64,000 nucleotides of DNA from Hormiphora californensis (GCA_020137815.1 CM035351.1:3989078-4053077), one strand, 5' to 3'. Numbered from the stretch's first letter, positions 37,601 through 49,007 are shown. The notes: generated from the letters alone by a model not told the origin. Translations and numbers: made by a program.

Positions 37601-38467
37601 AATTCTTCAGAATTTTAAGCTCTTTCAGATGAGCTCACTCTCATCATTGAGTCTTGAAAAATGAGTGAGCTAGAAGCACAACAAGCTTTTTGCTAGTCTT
37701 TTTTAAAAGGGCGTTAGTCAACACAAACCCTCACTCCAGATGTGTAAAAGGACGCAAGTCCATTTTACTAAAACCACGAACATAAAAGGACGTAAGTCCA
37801 CGCTGTGTGCGTGACTTTCTCAGCGTGGACTTACGTCCTTTTACCATTTTCAGTGTAAGTACAAATTATCATCGTACACTCAGTTGTTACACCCGAATTG
37901 AACTGAACAAAGGACCGATCTCGGCCTCGTCGAAAATAGGCTAAAAATGCAACTAATTGGTATTGATGCCAAAACCACTTTACCCGACTAATTGTGATAC
38001 GCTGAATCACGTGAGCTACTTTAAAAAGTGCTCAGAGGTGAAAAAAGTGTCCTAATTGAGCATAATTGCCGATTGGGTCAAATTTACCGAAATTGTAACT
38101 TATCGCTTTTAATACAAGTGAGGGCGCATTTCCCGCTAATTTTAATATACGCTGAATCATGTAAGGGGCTTTTCTAAGCCGACAAAGGTTAGGAAAGTGT
38201 CCTAATTAATCACAGTTGGGTCTAATTGACCAAATTTTCAACTTCGTTCCAAGAAAAGCCCCAGAAAAGCTAGAGGACAGGTGTGTCGTGTGAGGGCACT
38301 TATTCCACTTATTTTGATACACTGAATCGCATGAACAAACACTCCCTCCCTCTCCCCCTCTGTCTCCCCCTCTGTCTTCCCCTCTCCCTCCCTCTCTCTC
38401 TCTAGTCTCTCCCTCTCTGTCTCTGTCTCTCTCTCTGTCTGTCTCTCTGTCTCTCTCTGTCTCTGTC

Positions 38468-38519
<52 letters not shown>

Positions 38520-41008
38520 TCTCTCTCTCTAACGATTGGTTAATTGCCCCAATGGTGTCCAACTAATCCCAATAAATGTACCGTGTGGGGCAATAAAAAC
38601 GTGGACCGATAAAATTTGGTACAGCAACTATATGAGACAAATAAATAACTTTACCAAAATTTCAGACCTCTAGCTCAAAATTAATTTTTTTAATCTGAAT
38701 GAAAATTGTCATTAATTCCAGAAAAATATATTTTTCGGTCCAAACTTTTACCAATTATGATTGGCATGGCTATCGTATCACGGCCGCTAATGAGGTAGGT
38801 GTACCAATACTGCAGAGTGATGTGATTCGAGAAAAGAGGAAATTTATCAAAGAGCTACTGCAGATCTCATGAACAATCAGCATCGTCATTCCTCATTAGT
38901 AACGGTGATACATGATTCTCTACCACGATTCGCAATGCTGAACACTCAACGATTCGGTGAGGATTAGAAGTTGAAAATTTGGTCAATTTGTGATTAATTA
39001 GGACATTTTCCTAACCTCTGGCGGCTTAGAAAAGCCCCTTACATGATTCAGCGTATCAAAATTAGTGGGAAATGAGCTCTCACTTAATGTATTAAAAGCG
39101 ATAAGTTACAGTTTCGGTAAATTTGACCCAATTGGCAATTATGCTCAATTAGGACACTTTTTTCACCTCTGAGCACTTTTTAAAGTAGCTCACGTGATTC
39201 AGCGTATCACAATTAGTCGGGTAAAGTGGTTTTGGCATCAATACCAATTAGTTGCATTTTTAGCCTATTTTCGACGAGGCCGAGATCGGTCCTTTGTTCA
39301 GTTCAATTCGGGTGTAACAACTGAGTGTACGATGATAATTTGTACTTACACTGAAAATGGTAAAAGGACGTAAGTCCACGCTGAGAAAGTCACGCACACA
39401 GCGTGGACTTACGTCCTTTTATGTTCGTGGTTTTAGTAAGATGGACTTGCGTCCTTTTACACATCTGGAGTGAGGGTTTGTGTGACTTACGCCCTTTTAC
39501 AATAACTGAGAACCAAATCTTTGAACGTGAATATCTCGAAACGGGGAAAATGGACTTACGCCGTTCTACTCTAAAACGGCAGCGTAGCTTCCATAACTAC
39601 TCTTTATCAATTTGAAAAGGTTCGAATACAGCTCTTACCTTTACATCAACTGATGAGAATGGCTCAATAGCGTATTCCTTCTTTTTACACACAAACACCT
39701 TATCCAGGGAAACAGAACCATACTGTTGGTGGGACACGGAGAACCGAGCTCCAACAGAGGACATGTTACGGACGGCAAAGGTCTTGGAGGAAGATGTACC
39801 GATGGGAACATCACCAAACTCAATCTGGTGGTGTACAAACTCTTCCTTCGACTCTCCATTACCCACCATTATAAAGGGATGTTTACCTGTAATAGGAGAG
39901 AGAGATAAAATGAAGGGCTAAAATTAATTAGTAGACTAACAGTATCACCTAATTAATCAAAAAGTAATTAGGTTATTTTAACTGTTACCTATTCCACTGA
40001 TTCGCAGCGTCTTGTACTGCCCATTTCCAAAAGAAATGACAGCCTTTGAGTCATACACATGAGCTTGGTCGGGTGTAAAGGTGACTGTGACATCCACCTG
40101 ACCCCTATCTGGCAGCAGTCCAAGGGCTGGCTCAATGGAAAAGGGAGCCGCAAAGTCCCACTTGAAGTAAGTCTCAATGCTCTTATTGACAAGGGTGAAT
40201 GTCCGTGAGACAGTCCCCTGGACACCACAGCTCCCAAACTGGACTCCAAAGGGCAGGTCTATGATGTAACGTGGTAGGAGAGCTTTGACACCCACTGCAA
40301 ACTTGTGCTTCTTTGTGGAGAACTCAACTTTATCTGTGTAAGCCTCCTGGGAACAGGGGCAATGTTAGAACTGGGTCAAGAGGGGCAATGTTAAAAGTGA
40401 ACTGAGAGGGTCAATGTTAGAACTAGTTCGAGAGTGGAAATGTTAGAACTGGGTTGGACATGTTAGAACTGGGTTGAGAGGGGCAATGTTAGAACTGGGT
40501 TGGAAATGTTAGAACTGGGTTGAGAGGGGCAATGTTAGAACTGGGTTGAGAGGGGCAATGTTAGAACTGGGTCGAGAGGGGCAATGTTAGAACTGGGTCG
40601 AGAGGGGAAATGTTAGAACTTGGCCGAGAGGGGAAATGTTAGAACTTGGCCGAGAGGGGCAAAAAGCTCATAAAAAGTCATTCTATACCTTTTCTAGCGG
40701 TTTGAAAGTGATTGGGATTTTTGCGGTGTTTCCGGCACATAGTGTTATTATTTTTGGATGCTTTGTCGAGAAACACTTGTTCGCTGGGCACCTGAAGGTA
40801 AAATGAAGTTAAAAACAAACACACTTTCAAATTCTTAAAATGTAAAACGACAAACACAGACTGGTTTATGAACATACTTGTACTGTATTTTGTGAGTTTG
40901 GCAGTCGACATTCTTGATTTTTATCATCTTGGTGTACTCGCCACCGGGCTCCCACGCGTTCCATGTGATTTGGGAGGTAGACAGGATACCATTGTGTGTG
41001 GTTGTCAT
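28611..41008 (-). CDS. CFAP65: Cilia- and flagella-associated protein 65
   Basis: A roughly 21-exon gene for a large axonemal protein with MSP/ASH-like domains, related to the central-apparatus protein needed for ciliary and sperm motility. Exons checked for phase: 40878-41008 (start), 40689-40791, 39989-40347, 39639-39886, 36346-36926; last exon ends 28611. Others approximate: 36050-36172, 35476-35893, 35131-35309, 34800-34966, 34513-34650, 34234-34371, 33893-34092, 33515-33772, 33226-33378, 32411-32587, 32036-32235, 31558-31780, 31246-31440, 30020-30241, 29627-29812, 28911-29113, 28611-28793. Diagnostic phrases: [68 protein letters not shown] and KYHTLPPIR, in the order of vertebrate CFAP65. 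The N-terminus is shorter than in vertebrates. Introns carry transposons at 30.3 and 37.5 kb. Confidence 0.92.
30326..31229. mobile_element. MITE with ~190-bp inverted repeats in a CFAP65 intron
   Basis: Ends TTAGGCTGTCCAGTATTGAT and ATCAATACTGGACAGCCTAA, flanked by TA on both sides (30324-30325, 31230-31231). 904 bp, no transposase ORF. Sits between the exons at about 31246 and 30241, leaving very little intron on either side. Confidence 0.85.
32305..32385. mobile_element. Degraded pogo-like MITE end
   Basis: TACAGTCAAACCTCTATTTG resembles the TA-CAGTCGGACC end of the element at 5642. The other end is not clear. In a CFAP65 intron. Confidence 0.35.
32622..32690. repeat. Two short hairpins in a CFAP65 intron
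   Basis: CCGGGTGAATGCC-TTC-GGCATTCACCCGG is followed by ATGCCTTTTTAC-TTT-GTAAAAAGGCAT. Both stems are perfect. Confidence 0.75.
37540..39582. mobile_element. Large foldback transposon in a CFAP65 intron, CGTA duplication
   Basis: Ends CTGCCGTTTTAGTGTAGAAC and GTTCTACTCTAAAACGGCAG, arms of roughly 650-800 bp (37540-38335, 38930-39582), with a 4-bp direct repeat CGTA on both sides (37536-37539, 39583-39586). The arms hold sub-hairpins built on AAAGGACGTAAGTCCACGCT and its complement. The centre has a CT microsatellite (38340-38530). No transposase. Confidence 0.85.
40372..40665. repeat. Short-period tandem repeat in a CFAP65 intron
   Basis: Repeats of about 28 bp built on GAGAGGGGCAATGTTAGAAC with length variants, between the exons at 40689 and 40347. 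Confidence 0.8.
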
Positions 41009-41258
41009 TACACTACACCTACTGATCAGGATTCAAGGTTAGGAAACTCTCCGTTTATAAAGTAGTTTCTAGGATGTAAATTTTATGACTGGGTGCGACA
41101 CACAAGATCTAATATAACTCATTCCGGATCTTACTTATATTACACCATTTATACTCGGTCTCCTTTAGAACTGGCGGTGTTACTGGTGGTCAGGAACCGA
41201 CCGAATTAAGTAAACAACCAATCAGAACTCGTTATTTAGGTCACATGACTGGTTATGA

Positions 41259-42159
41259 GTTGTGCAGCAAGACTTATCTCTTTCTGCACAACTCAATGAT
41301 CTCGTTTCACACGAGCGATCTTGGGATTTCCCAGCGAACATGGTATATCCAGCGACTAAACCGAAACGAATCATAATATGTAACCATAGTTCACATTTAA
41401 TCTCTACAATTCCTTCTCCCTCTCTCTCTCCCGCAAAGAGAGAAACTGTTTTCCAGTTTAACGCTCTCTCTCTCTCCAATCTCCCTTTTTTACGGCAGAA
41501 ATACACTCTCCCCCTCAGTCTAACGCTCTCTCTTCTTTTTTTACAGAAGAAACGATATCTCTCTCTCCCCTTAAACTACGCGATATGTCACGCACTGTGC
41601 TAATTAAAAAAATCCATCTTCACTTCCTAACTCAGTTGTGCAGCAAGACTTATCTCTTTCTGCACAACTCAACGATCTCGTTTCACACGAGCGATCTTGG
41701 GATTTCCCAGCGAACATGGTATATCCAGCGACTAAACCGAAACGAATCATAATATGTAACCATAGTTCACATTTAATCTCTACAATTCCTTCTCCCTCTC
41801 TCTCTCCCGCAAAGAGAGAAACTGTTTTCCAGTTTAACGCTCTCTCTCTCTCCAATCTCCCTTTTTTACGGCAGAAATACACTCTCCCCCTCAGTCTAAC
41901 GCTCTCTCTTCTTTTTTTACAGAAGAAACGATATCTCTCTCTCCCCTTAAACTACGCGATATGTCACGCACTGTGCTAATTAAAAAAATCCATCTTCACT
42001 TCCTAACTCAGTTGTGCAGCAAGACTTATCTCTTTCTGCACAACTCAACGATCTCGTTTCACACGAGCGATCTTGGGATTTCCCAGCGAACATGGTATAT
42101 CCAGCGACTAAACCGAAACGAATCATAATATGTAACCATAGTTCACATTTAATCTCTAT
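41259..42159. repeat. Tandem repeat, 376-bp period, 2.4 copies
   Basis: Copies begin at about 41259, 41635 and 42011 with GTTGTGCAGCAAGACTTATC. The third breaks off near 42159. Each starts with a hairpin (GTTGTGCAG ... CTGCACAAC) and contains TCTC-rich tracts. Copies are almost identical, so the ORFs on both strands repeat with them. Confidence 0.95.
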
Positions 42160-42954
42160 TATTTGCCTCCACCCACCCCTCCGCCCACCCCCCCACCCCA
42201 CCCCTCCTCCCCACCCACCTCCCCCGCCTCACCCGTCCCAAAGTAGAGGACTTTCTGAAACAGGTTACTATAGAGACAATCCTTGTGTTCTAATTCGCTA
42301 AGTCGCTTATCGCGTGTAAGTGTGTAACAACTCACAAATGTAGTAGCAAAACTACTCCCCCGATACTGCTTTGCAGGTACGCTGCTCCTGCAGGCGTACA
42401 GATACTAATTTTTGAGTAAATACTATCTGGTTGAATAACAATTTCAAGATCTAGATCTAAAATAAACCTCCGATATTTTTTAATCCCTACTACCCTCCAC
42501 CCGCCCCGAACCGCCCCGCCCACCACCAATATATTCATACTAAACAAAACCGTGGACTGAGAACAAATCCTTGCTAGTTCAGCCTTCTAACCTAATCGGA
42601 CTTAATTAGTCCTAATCAGACAGATAGGTCTCACATTACACATATAATACGTACAATACCCGTCCTGCCACTTATAATGTAAACCTACCATATGCCAGAC
42701 CAATTCAAGATACTATAATACTATAATAATGAAACTCCAAACACCTAATATGTGGGTGACCTAAAATCCTAAAAACGGAGGCAAAACCTCGTACAATAAC
42801 CTATGTAAAACGATAATAAACCACACCGCGGTAGCTATCAAGCTAATCGAGACTAAAGAATAGAAAGCGACATCCCCTCTTGTCGCAGGGGGATAGAGCC
42901 ACCCGACGGAGCCAAGAATCACAGAAAGAAGAATCAAGATTCTGCGACTCTCGA
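42160..42954. other. Spacer with C-rich tract
   Basis: A CCACCC-rich run at 42168-42235, then AT-rich sequence. No gene seen. Confidence 0.5.
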
Positions 42955-43795
42955 AGGAGTTTAGTCTCCCGAACCCGAAGCCACCTATAATGCGAACCTG
43001 TCCTGTGGTCAGTTCCTGATGGTGGGGGAGGGGAGGGGGCTATTCTCCTAGTGCCGGCGATATCGCTTTGCGATAGTCCCCTGTGGGCTTGCCGTTGGCA
43101 AGCCCAGGCACTCCGTAGATAGATAGATAGATGACTGGTTATCAGCCAATCAGGGACCAGTATTTCCTGATTCGGTCGGTTCCTGCTGGTGGTTTTAGGG
43201 GCACAGCAAGTTCCGCATGATTTCATCCTGTGTGCGACAGGGCTAGTTGTAGGCCAGTGACGTTCTGAATATGACACCATGCTTCCAAATACTTGACGGG
43301 CCTGAACCGCCAGTTCATAATACATACCATGGAGTATTATAGGTTATTCCTGCTTCCCCGAATTTTGAACATAAACTCATCTGACTACTACTACTACTAC
43401 TACTACTACTACGAGTCCACGGGCTTGCCAACGGCAAGCCCACAAGGGACTATCGCAGAGCGATAGCTGGCACTAGGATAGCAGACCCCCACCAACGGGA
43501 ACTACCATATGGCTAATTATAAGATACGTCTCTCGATTCAGGGGTATTTTTCCGGTTAGTCAGGTAATCTTGTAATTGTCTTCGTTTATAAATAACAAGG
43601 GTGCCAGTTGAAGGAGTTTACCCTCCCGAACCCGAAGCCACCTATAATGGAACCTGTCCTGTGGGCAGTTCCTGATGGAGGGGAGGGGAGGGGGGCTATT
43701 CTCCTAGTGCCGGCGATATCGCTTTGCGATAGTCCCCTGTGGGCTTGCCGTTGGCAAGCCCAGGCACTCCGTAGATAGATAGAGATAGAAGGGTG
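42955..43795. repeat. Repeat pair with embedded hairpins
   Basis: About 170 bp at 42955-43125 recurs at 43612-43785 (CCCGAACCCGAAGCCACCTA ... GGCGATATCGC, GGGCTTGCCGTTGGCAAGCCC, GTAGATAGATAG). A third, inverted part lies at 43418-43475. GCGATATCGCTTTGCGATAG and GGCTTGCCGTTGGCAAGCC each self-pair. Confidence 0.8.
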
Positions 43796-44344
43796 CCAGT
43801 TCCTCACAGGAAACTATCCGTGTCCACTCCATGATTGAGTTGTTGTTTTGGTTAAGATATCCGAATACCAGTGGGAGAAATTAAATATATTCATCCATTT
43901 CCTTTAGATCTTTCGAGTTGTGGTCGTGACTGACGTTTGAGTGATTGTGGAACAGGTAGGGGTTTCTGCATTTTTACCGAGACGGTTGTTGTTTTGAATG
44001 TGCCATGTGGATGCCGACGTTGTTGGGCGCTTTGCCATTCGTCATTTTCCGCATCACAATGCCGCTGTAGTGTTCTCGACGTCGGTCGGCGTTGAAGGCG
44101 GTACGGGATCCTTCACCGATTGCGAATCATAATTCGTATTTCGTAACGCTGTTTGGTTGACCGTCAAACATTGACGGTTTGCGACAGCATGGCAAAAAAT
44201 CTTTCGGGTTGGTTAACGCTGCAGAGGCCTGTATTGCATGCCTATCCTTCCAGCTAGCCCACTGTGCACTCGACAGCCGACTTCCGAGTTGGCAAATGCT
44301 ACACGGTATAAAGGCAGCGTTTTTGCCTTTTCAAACTTCCGAGT

Positions 44345-44403
44345 TGGCCTATGCTACAGAAGCCGTGGAAAACGCGCGCACTTGGGGTCTGCAGCGCATG
44401 CCA
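44345..44403 (+). repeat. Dispersed repeat, uninterrupted copy
   Basis: Empty-site counterpart of 8800-8925; see that entry. Confidence 0.65.
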
Positions 44404-44653
44404 AACTTCCGAGTTTTAAAAAAAAGAAGTTCAAGTTTTAAAAAAATGACCTGAAAACATTTTGAGATGCCGAAAAGTTCAGCGCGGCTCAGCATTTGTT
44501 AATGGAACGCGCAAAAATTTGCTCAAAAATCGCTGCGGCGCGCCAATTTAGAATTTATATTTGTAAGGTTCCAGATAAAATTTTAAACTTCAAGAGCTCT
44601 TTTTTACAAATTTGACGTTTTTTTTGTCACCTTTGACCCTCAGACCCGCTGTA

Positions 44654-44828
44654 AAGTCGGATTTTTTGAAGTTGTCACCCCCTTTCCGTGCGCGGAATGT
44701 TTTTGCGCGTCACATCACATGTTAACGTGTAGTGTGCGCGTCAAAATTTTTTTTTTTTTTTGCGCGTCAAAATTGATAAATTTCACATGCGCGGTCATTT
44801 TGGAGTGACAACTTCAAAAAATCCGACT
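44654..44828. mobile_element. Small MITE just upstream of the DTW-NSUN6 gene
   Basis: Inverted ends AAGTCGGATTTTTTGAAGTT and AACTTCAAAAAATCCGACTT, flanked by TA. About 175 bp. It ends about 100 bp before the start codon at 44929, so it may lie in the promoter region. Confidence 0.7.
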
Positions 44829-44928
44829 TTATAATGCAATCATTATCATTTAATGATTTAAAAACTGTTCATTGGAATTTGGAAATTTCCCACAAGACGA
44901 TATTAACGCCAGTTACATTTCGTAGTCA

Positions 44929-46833
44929 ATGTTAACGGGTGATTTGCCCCAGCGTGTCAAGTGTACAGGCTGTGGCCAGCCCAGACTTCTCTTCTGCTAC
45001 GACTGTGTAGAGCTATGTACTTATGAAGCTGTGCCAGAACCCATTGCTCTCCCCGTGGAATGTCATATCATTAAACACATCGAGGAACATAGCAGTAAAT
45101 CAACTGCAATCCATGCTCAGCTGCTCACCACCAATACAACACTGTTTGAGTTTCCTGGAGGACAGGTCCCACCTTACACAAGCTCAGGGGATGTGGTTGT
45201 GTGTTATCCGTACCAGCATTCCCTTAATATCCCTGAATACTGTGAAGAAATCAGGGAAGGGAAGCGGATTAAACCCAAAGTAGTGTTGTTTCTAGACGGC
45301 ACATGGAGCAATGTACAGCAGATAGCAGCCAAATACAGTCACTACCCGGCTGTAAAACTCGTCTCCCATGAGACTGATTTCTGGCGGAAACATATGCGAC
45401 ACACTCCCCCCACCTTCCTATCAACGATCGAGGCGGTTTACTACTTTTACAGGGAGTACTGTGGTGCGCTACAACTGGAATACCCAATCACCCAATTAGA
45501 CACTGTGCTACACCTATTCAGATCACAAATCGAACTCCAGGAAAAGAAGGAGGAGAGTCAGCTGTCTGTGATAGAGGACCCTGAAGTTTTGCAGTATCTC
45601 CAGATGGGTTTATCCCACGAGAAACTTCTTAAAATAACACGAAGTTTATCCATTCCTCCCAAGTTTACCACCCTTCGTGTTAACACACTTCACACAACAA
45701 TTGAAGCAGCAGCTGCTAAATTAAAAGAACATTTGGGCAAGTCCTACTCAGTCTCCCGACACAAATCCCTACCGGATGTTTTGGTAATCTCAGGGAAACA
45801 GCGGAGCTCTCTGACTCTCTACCCTAACTCCGTTATTGTGGATAGAAAGTGTGGCAAGGCGGTCTTGAGAGGGGCTGATGTCTTTGCCCCTGGAGTTAAA
45901 GGCATGCCTCACCTTCCACTGGGTGCCAAGGTATCCATCCTAGTTGACAGGGACCACAAGTGCAAGAAGGGAGAAAAGCAGTTCACGGGAGCTACGGTCC
46001 ACATTGGTAATGGAGTGGTGAACCTCACTAGGGCTGATATCTACAAGAAGATTGTGAAATCTGGAGTGGCGGTGGAGGTCACCGAGAGACTAATATCTGT
46101 CCCCTCACTACATGGTTACCGTCCTGATCTCTTCTTTCTTCAAAACCTGCCATCTCTCCTGGTGTCCCATGTGCTAGCCCCTGAACCAGGGCACTCAGTG
46201 TTGGATATGTGTGCTGCCCCGGGCGGGAAAACAACCCACTTGGCTCAGCTAATGGGGAACTGTGGAACTATTGTAGCGTTAGAGAAAGTGGGACACAAAG
46301 TGGAGGAATTGCGGGCACTACGGGACAAACTTGGATTGTCCTGTATTACCATTCACAAGTGGGACTCCACTGAAGTGTTTGATGCTAAGGCTGACAATGA
46401 TTGTTCCACCCCGCCATTTGGAGAGGGAACCTTTGATCGAGTGTTAGTTGATGTACCATGTAGTGCACTAGGTCAGAGACCCCAACTCTCCATCCAAAGC
46501 CGATATTCCCAGATCTCTTCTTACCCGTCGTACCAGTGGCGTTTCCTGGCAGATGCGGCCCGTTTGTGCAAGGTGGGAGGTTCCCTCGTGTTCTCAACTT
46601 GTTCCCTGCCTGTCCAGGAGAACGAGGGTCTGGTTGCTAGGTTACTACGGGAGAGAAGTGACATGGAACTGGTACCGGCACTACCACTCCTTGGCGAGCC
46701 AGGGTGTGCGGATCAGCTGACAGAAGAGCAGTGCAGGATGGTCCAGAGGTTTACACCAGACTCATATGGGGGTGTTGATTCTGATACTATTGGGTTCTTT
46801 TTAGCCAAGTTTATAAAATGTGCTAGTGTGTGA
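44929..46833 (+). CDS. DTW-domain / NSUN6 fusion, bifunctional tRNA modification protein
   Basis: One uninterrupted 634-residue frame joins two enzymes. Residues 1-~210 are a DTW-domain (TAPT) protein of DTWD1 type, which transfers an aminocarboxypropyl group from SAM to tRNA uridine: zinc Cys pairs C12/C15 and C23/C26 and the DGTW signature at 123-126, then the RHTPPTFLSTIEAV helix. Residues ~216-634 are NSUN6, the m5C methyltransferase of the tRNA acceptor stem: PUA domain at ~310-395, SAM motif CAAPGGKTTHL from 428, DVPCSALG with C511 and FSTCSL with C558 (the two catalytic cysteines). All key residues of both halves are present. In vertebrates these are separate genes. DHFR begins 26 bp after its stop codon. 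The absence of introns may reflect a retrocopy or fusion event. Confidence 0.9.
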   Translation: MLTGDLPQRVKCTGCGQPRLLFCYDCVELCTYEAVPEPIALPVECHIIKHIEEHSSKSTAIHAQLLTTNTTLFEFPGGQVPPYTSSGDVVVCYPYQHSLNIPEYCEEIREGKRIKPKVVLFLDGTWSNVQQIAAKYSHYPAVKLVSHETDFWRKHMRHTPPTFLSTIEAVYYFYREYCGALQLEYPITQLDTVLHLFRSQIELQEKKEESQLSVIEDPEVLQYLQMGLSHEKLLKITRSLSIPPKFTTLRVNTLHTTIEAAAAKLKEHLGKSYSVSRHKSLPDVLVISGKQRSSLTLYPNSVIVDRKCGKAVLRGADVFAPGVKGMPHLPLGAKVSILVDRDHKCKKGEKQFTGATVHIGNGVVNLTRADIYKKIVKSGVAVEVTERLISVPSLHGYRPDLFFLQNLPSLLVSHVLAPEPGHSVLDMCAAPGGKTTHLAQLMGNCGTIVALEKVGHKVEELRALRDKLGLSCITIHKWDSTEVFDAKADNDCSTPPFGEGTFDRVLVDVPCSALGQRPQLSIQSRYSQISSYPSYQWRFLADAARLCKVGGSLVFSTCSLPVQENEGLVARLLRERSDMELVPALPLLGEPGCADQLTEEQCRMVQRFTPDSYGGVDSDTIGFFLAKFIKCASV

Positions 46834-46859
46834 TGTTTATGTTGTTTTATTGTTTTAGT

Positions 46860-47936
46860 ATGGCCGTGTCGAGGAAGAAGTTGTGTCTGATTGCTGCGAT
46901 GGACAGCGCGAGGGGAATCGGGAAGAACAATGAATTACCTTGGAGATGTAGGTAGGGAGATCTGCATGATAATTACTAATTATGGGGTCGTTAATTAATC
47001 ATTATAATAACTATTTAGTTATGAGGTCCCTATAAATCACATCCGATCACTAGTCAGCCACTAACCATGGGATAATTCCAGGAAAGAGTACCGGCATTTC
47101 ATAAGTATGACAACCACGGCAGAGGAGGGGAAGGAAAATGCCGTGATAATGGGGAAGAACACCTGGGTCAGTATACCGGATAAGTTCAAACCTTTGAAAA
47201 GGCGAAGGAACTTTGTCATTTCTGGATCTCTTAAATGGTAAAGAGCTAATGACCCGGGCTCTCACGAAGTTTTATTATCTTCCATCTCCCTCGTAAACAT
47301 ATAGAATGAACCGAAGATCGTGAGACCATTATCATTATTTAGGTGCCGGCAGGACGAGGAAAAGCTTGTCTTTTGTGATAATTAATTAACCACTAATTGA
47401 TTAATTCCCCCTGCAGTGGTGATTTGCCGGATGAAGTTGCGGTGTTTCCCAGCCTATCGTCCTGTCTGGAAGAGATTGAACAAGATGCATCCATTGATAA
47501 AGTCTGGCTAGTTGGGGGATCTGGAATTTACAAGGTGAGAAATTGTATCCGGATCATTGTTCGTGTGGTAAGATGATATATCAAGCTTGATATAACATAC
47601 TGTGAATTATAATGTTAATGATAGTAAAATGAGCAATATCAATCAGGAAGGTTTAAAAAGTGATAGGCTACACCGAATATATCTGACCAAGTTGAAGGAC
47701 TCCTTTGATTGTGATGTTTTCTTTCCATTCTTCGACGAAACACATTTCAACATTGTTAGGTAAATCAACATTTTGTGATAACTGAATTCGTTTTACATAA
47801 ATTGTTTTGTCTATTGTCATATTAAATAATCTCCATTTTCAGGGATCCTCTGGTTCCGGAAGGAGAACAGAGTGAGGACAATGGAATCTCGTGGACCGTT
47901 ACTGTCTACGAAACTAACAAACAAAATGAATGTTAA
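46860..47936 (+). CDS. DHFR: Dihydrofolate reductase
   Basis: Five exons (46860-46951, 47082-47237, 47417-47534, 47647-47759, 47843-47936) join in phase to 190 residues, normal for animal DHFR. It reduces dihydrofolate to tetrahydrofolate with NADPH. Seen: [11 protein letters not shown] near the N-terminus, [19 protein letters not shown] (NADPH site), [19 protein letters not shown] (nucleotide-binding turn) and a FPFFDE stretch. The usual acidic active-site Glu is replaced by the sequence WRCRKEYRHF, with Glu at the expected helix position. No thymidylate synthase part is attached, unlike plant and protist forms. Only 26 bp separate it from the previous stop codon, and an acceptor-like TTTATTGTTTTAG ends one base before the ATG. 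Confidence 0.93.
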
Positions 47937-47973
47937 CATTATTTGAGATCTACGAACCCACACTAAACATTAT

Positions 47974-49007
47974 CTAAGTGAGCTCAGCAGCAAATAAACA
48001 ACAAACAGGAGCTTTCAACTTAAAAAACGAGAATATTGCTCTGTCCTCCCATTCCAGACTCCCCCACTGTTCCATAAAAATGTCATCGAATGCATGGCCA
48101 TCGGGTCCGTTGCAAAAGTGAGTGGAGAGAATGTTGTACATGCTCATCATATCAAACTGCCTTTTAGCTCGCCTTGACATCCCTGCCGTGCATGTGCACG
48201 CATTTGTCTTGCCAATCATGGCCGTAATTCTGGAAATCCTCGCTTCACCTCGTCTCAGTACCTCACAACCAAACCTTGATTTCAGCCCGTCTGACTTGCA
48301 GAGCACATCCCCAGACATTTCCATAGTTGTCTGCATGACACGCTCTGAAATTTCCTCGCAGCAAAACAAGTTTCTTGCTGATGTAGGGATTCCCTTGCTA
48401 AGACAATGATAAAGAGCGACCCTCTGGTCCTGTCGTTTGGTCGTGTACCAGTATTTTGCACCCTCTAGGGCATCTCCAAGAATATCCTCCCCGTGGGTAT
48501 AGTCAGTGCTCTTGTCACTTTTACACAGGTGGTCACTTACTAGAAGTGCTAACTGAAATGGGTACAATCATTGGTGACGCAGTCACCCTTCGGCCTCCAT
48601 TACCAGCCGCGTGAAGTGCGGCAAACGAAGCCCGAACATAGTAGGGGATGGCATCACCAAGTACAATCAGACCAATAAAACGTGATTTTAAAGTGATTAA
48701 AAAATACGTACCAATCTAAAGAAGCCCATTTTACCGGGGTCCAATTCGCTGATCCAATCCAGAGAGCCCGTACAAAGATATGTTCTTATCATACTAATTC
48801 CCACGGTAAGACTACCCATAAAGTCTTCTGGTACAATGTCTCCTGCACTGAATATAATTTGGCAAGATGAGAACATATTAATTGTAGATTTGACTGATCC
48901 GTTTGTACTGAGTTTGAGCTAGTTTGAGTTGCCTGATATTGTGTCTAAGCTACCTACCCGTGTACTGCTACCATCATTGGAGCAAGAAATAGAAGCAAAC
49001 AATTCAT
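47974..49007 (-). CDS. Secreted cysteine-rich protein of unknown function
   Basis: Three phase-consistent exons (48958-49007, 48712-48847, 47974-48552) encode 254 residues starting with a signal peptide (MNCLLLFLAPMMVAVHG). The mature part has many cysteines, including FCCEE, CTCTAG and PVCCLF, and a basic central region. I recognise no family. The gene ends tail to tail with DHFR, only about 38 bp from its stop codon. Splice sites are gtaggt/ttcag and gtacgt/tttcag. The intact frame and signal peptide make it a real gene, but the role cannot be inferred. Confidence 0.75.

Noticed and set aside
41222-42301. Repeated ORFs of about 113 and 94 residues
   Set aside because: They recur only because the 376-bp tandem unit recurs; CT-rich composition and no domain.
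42843-43807. Minus-strand ORFs sharing a common segment
   Set aside because: The shared part is the repeat pair at 42955 and 43612, not a gene family.
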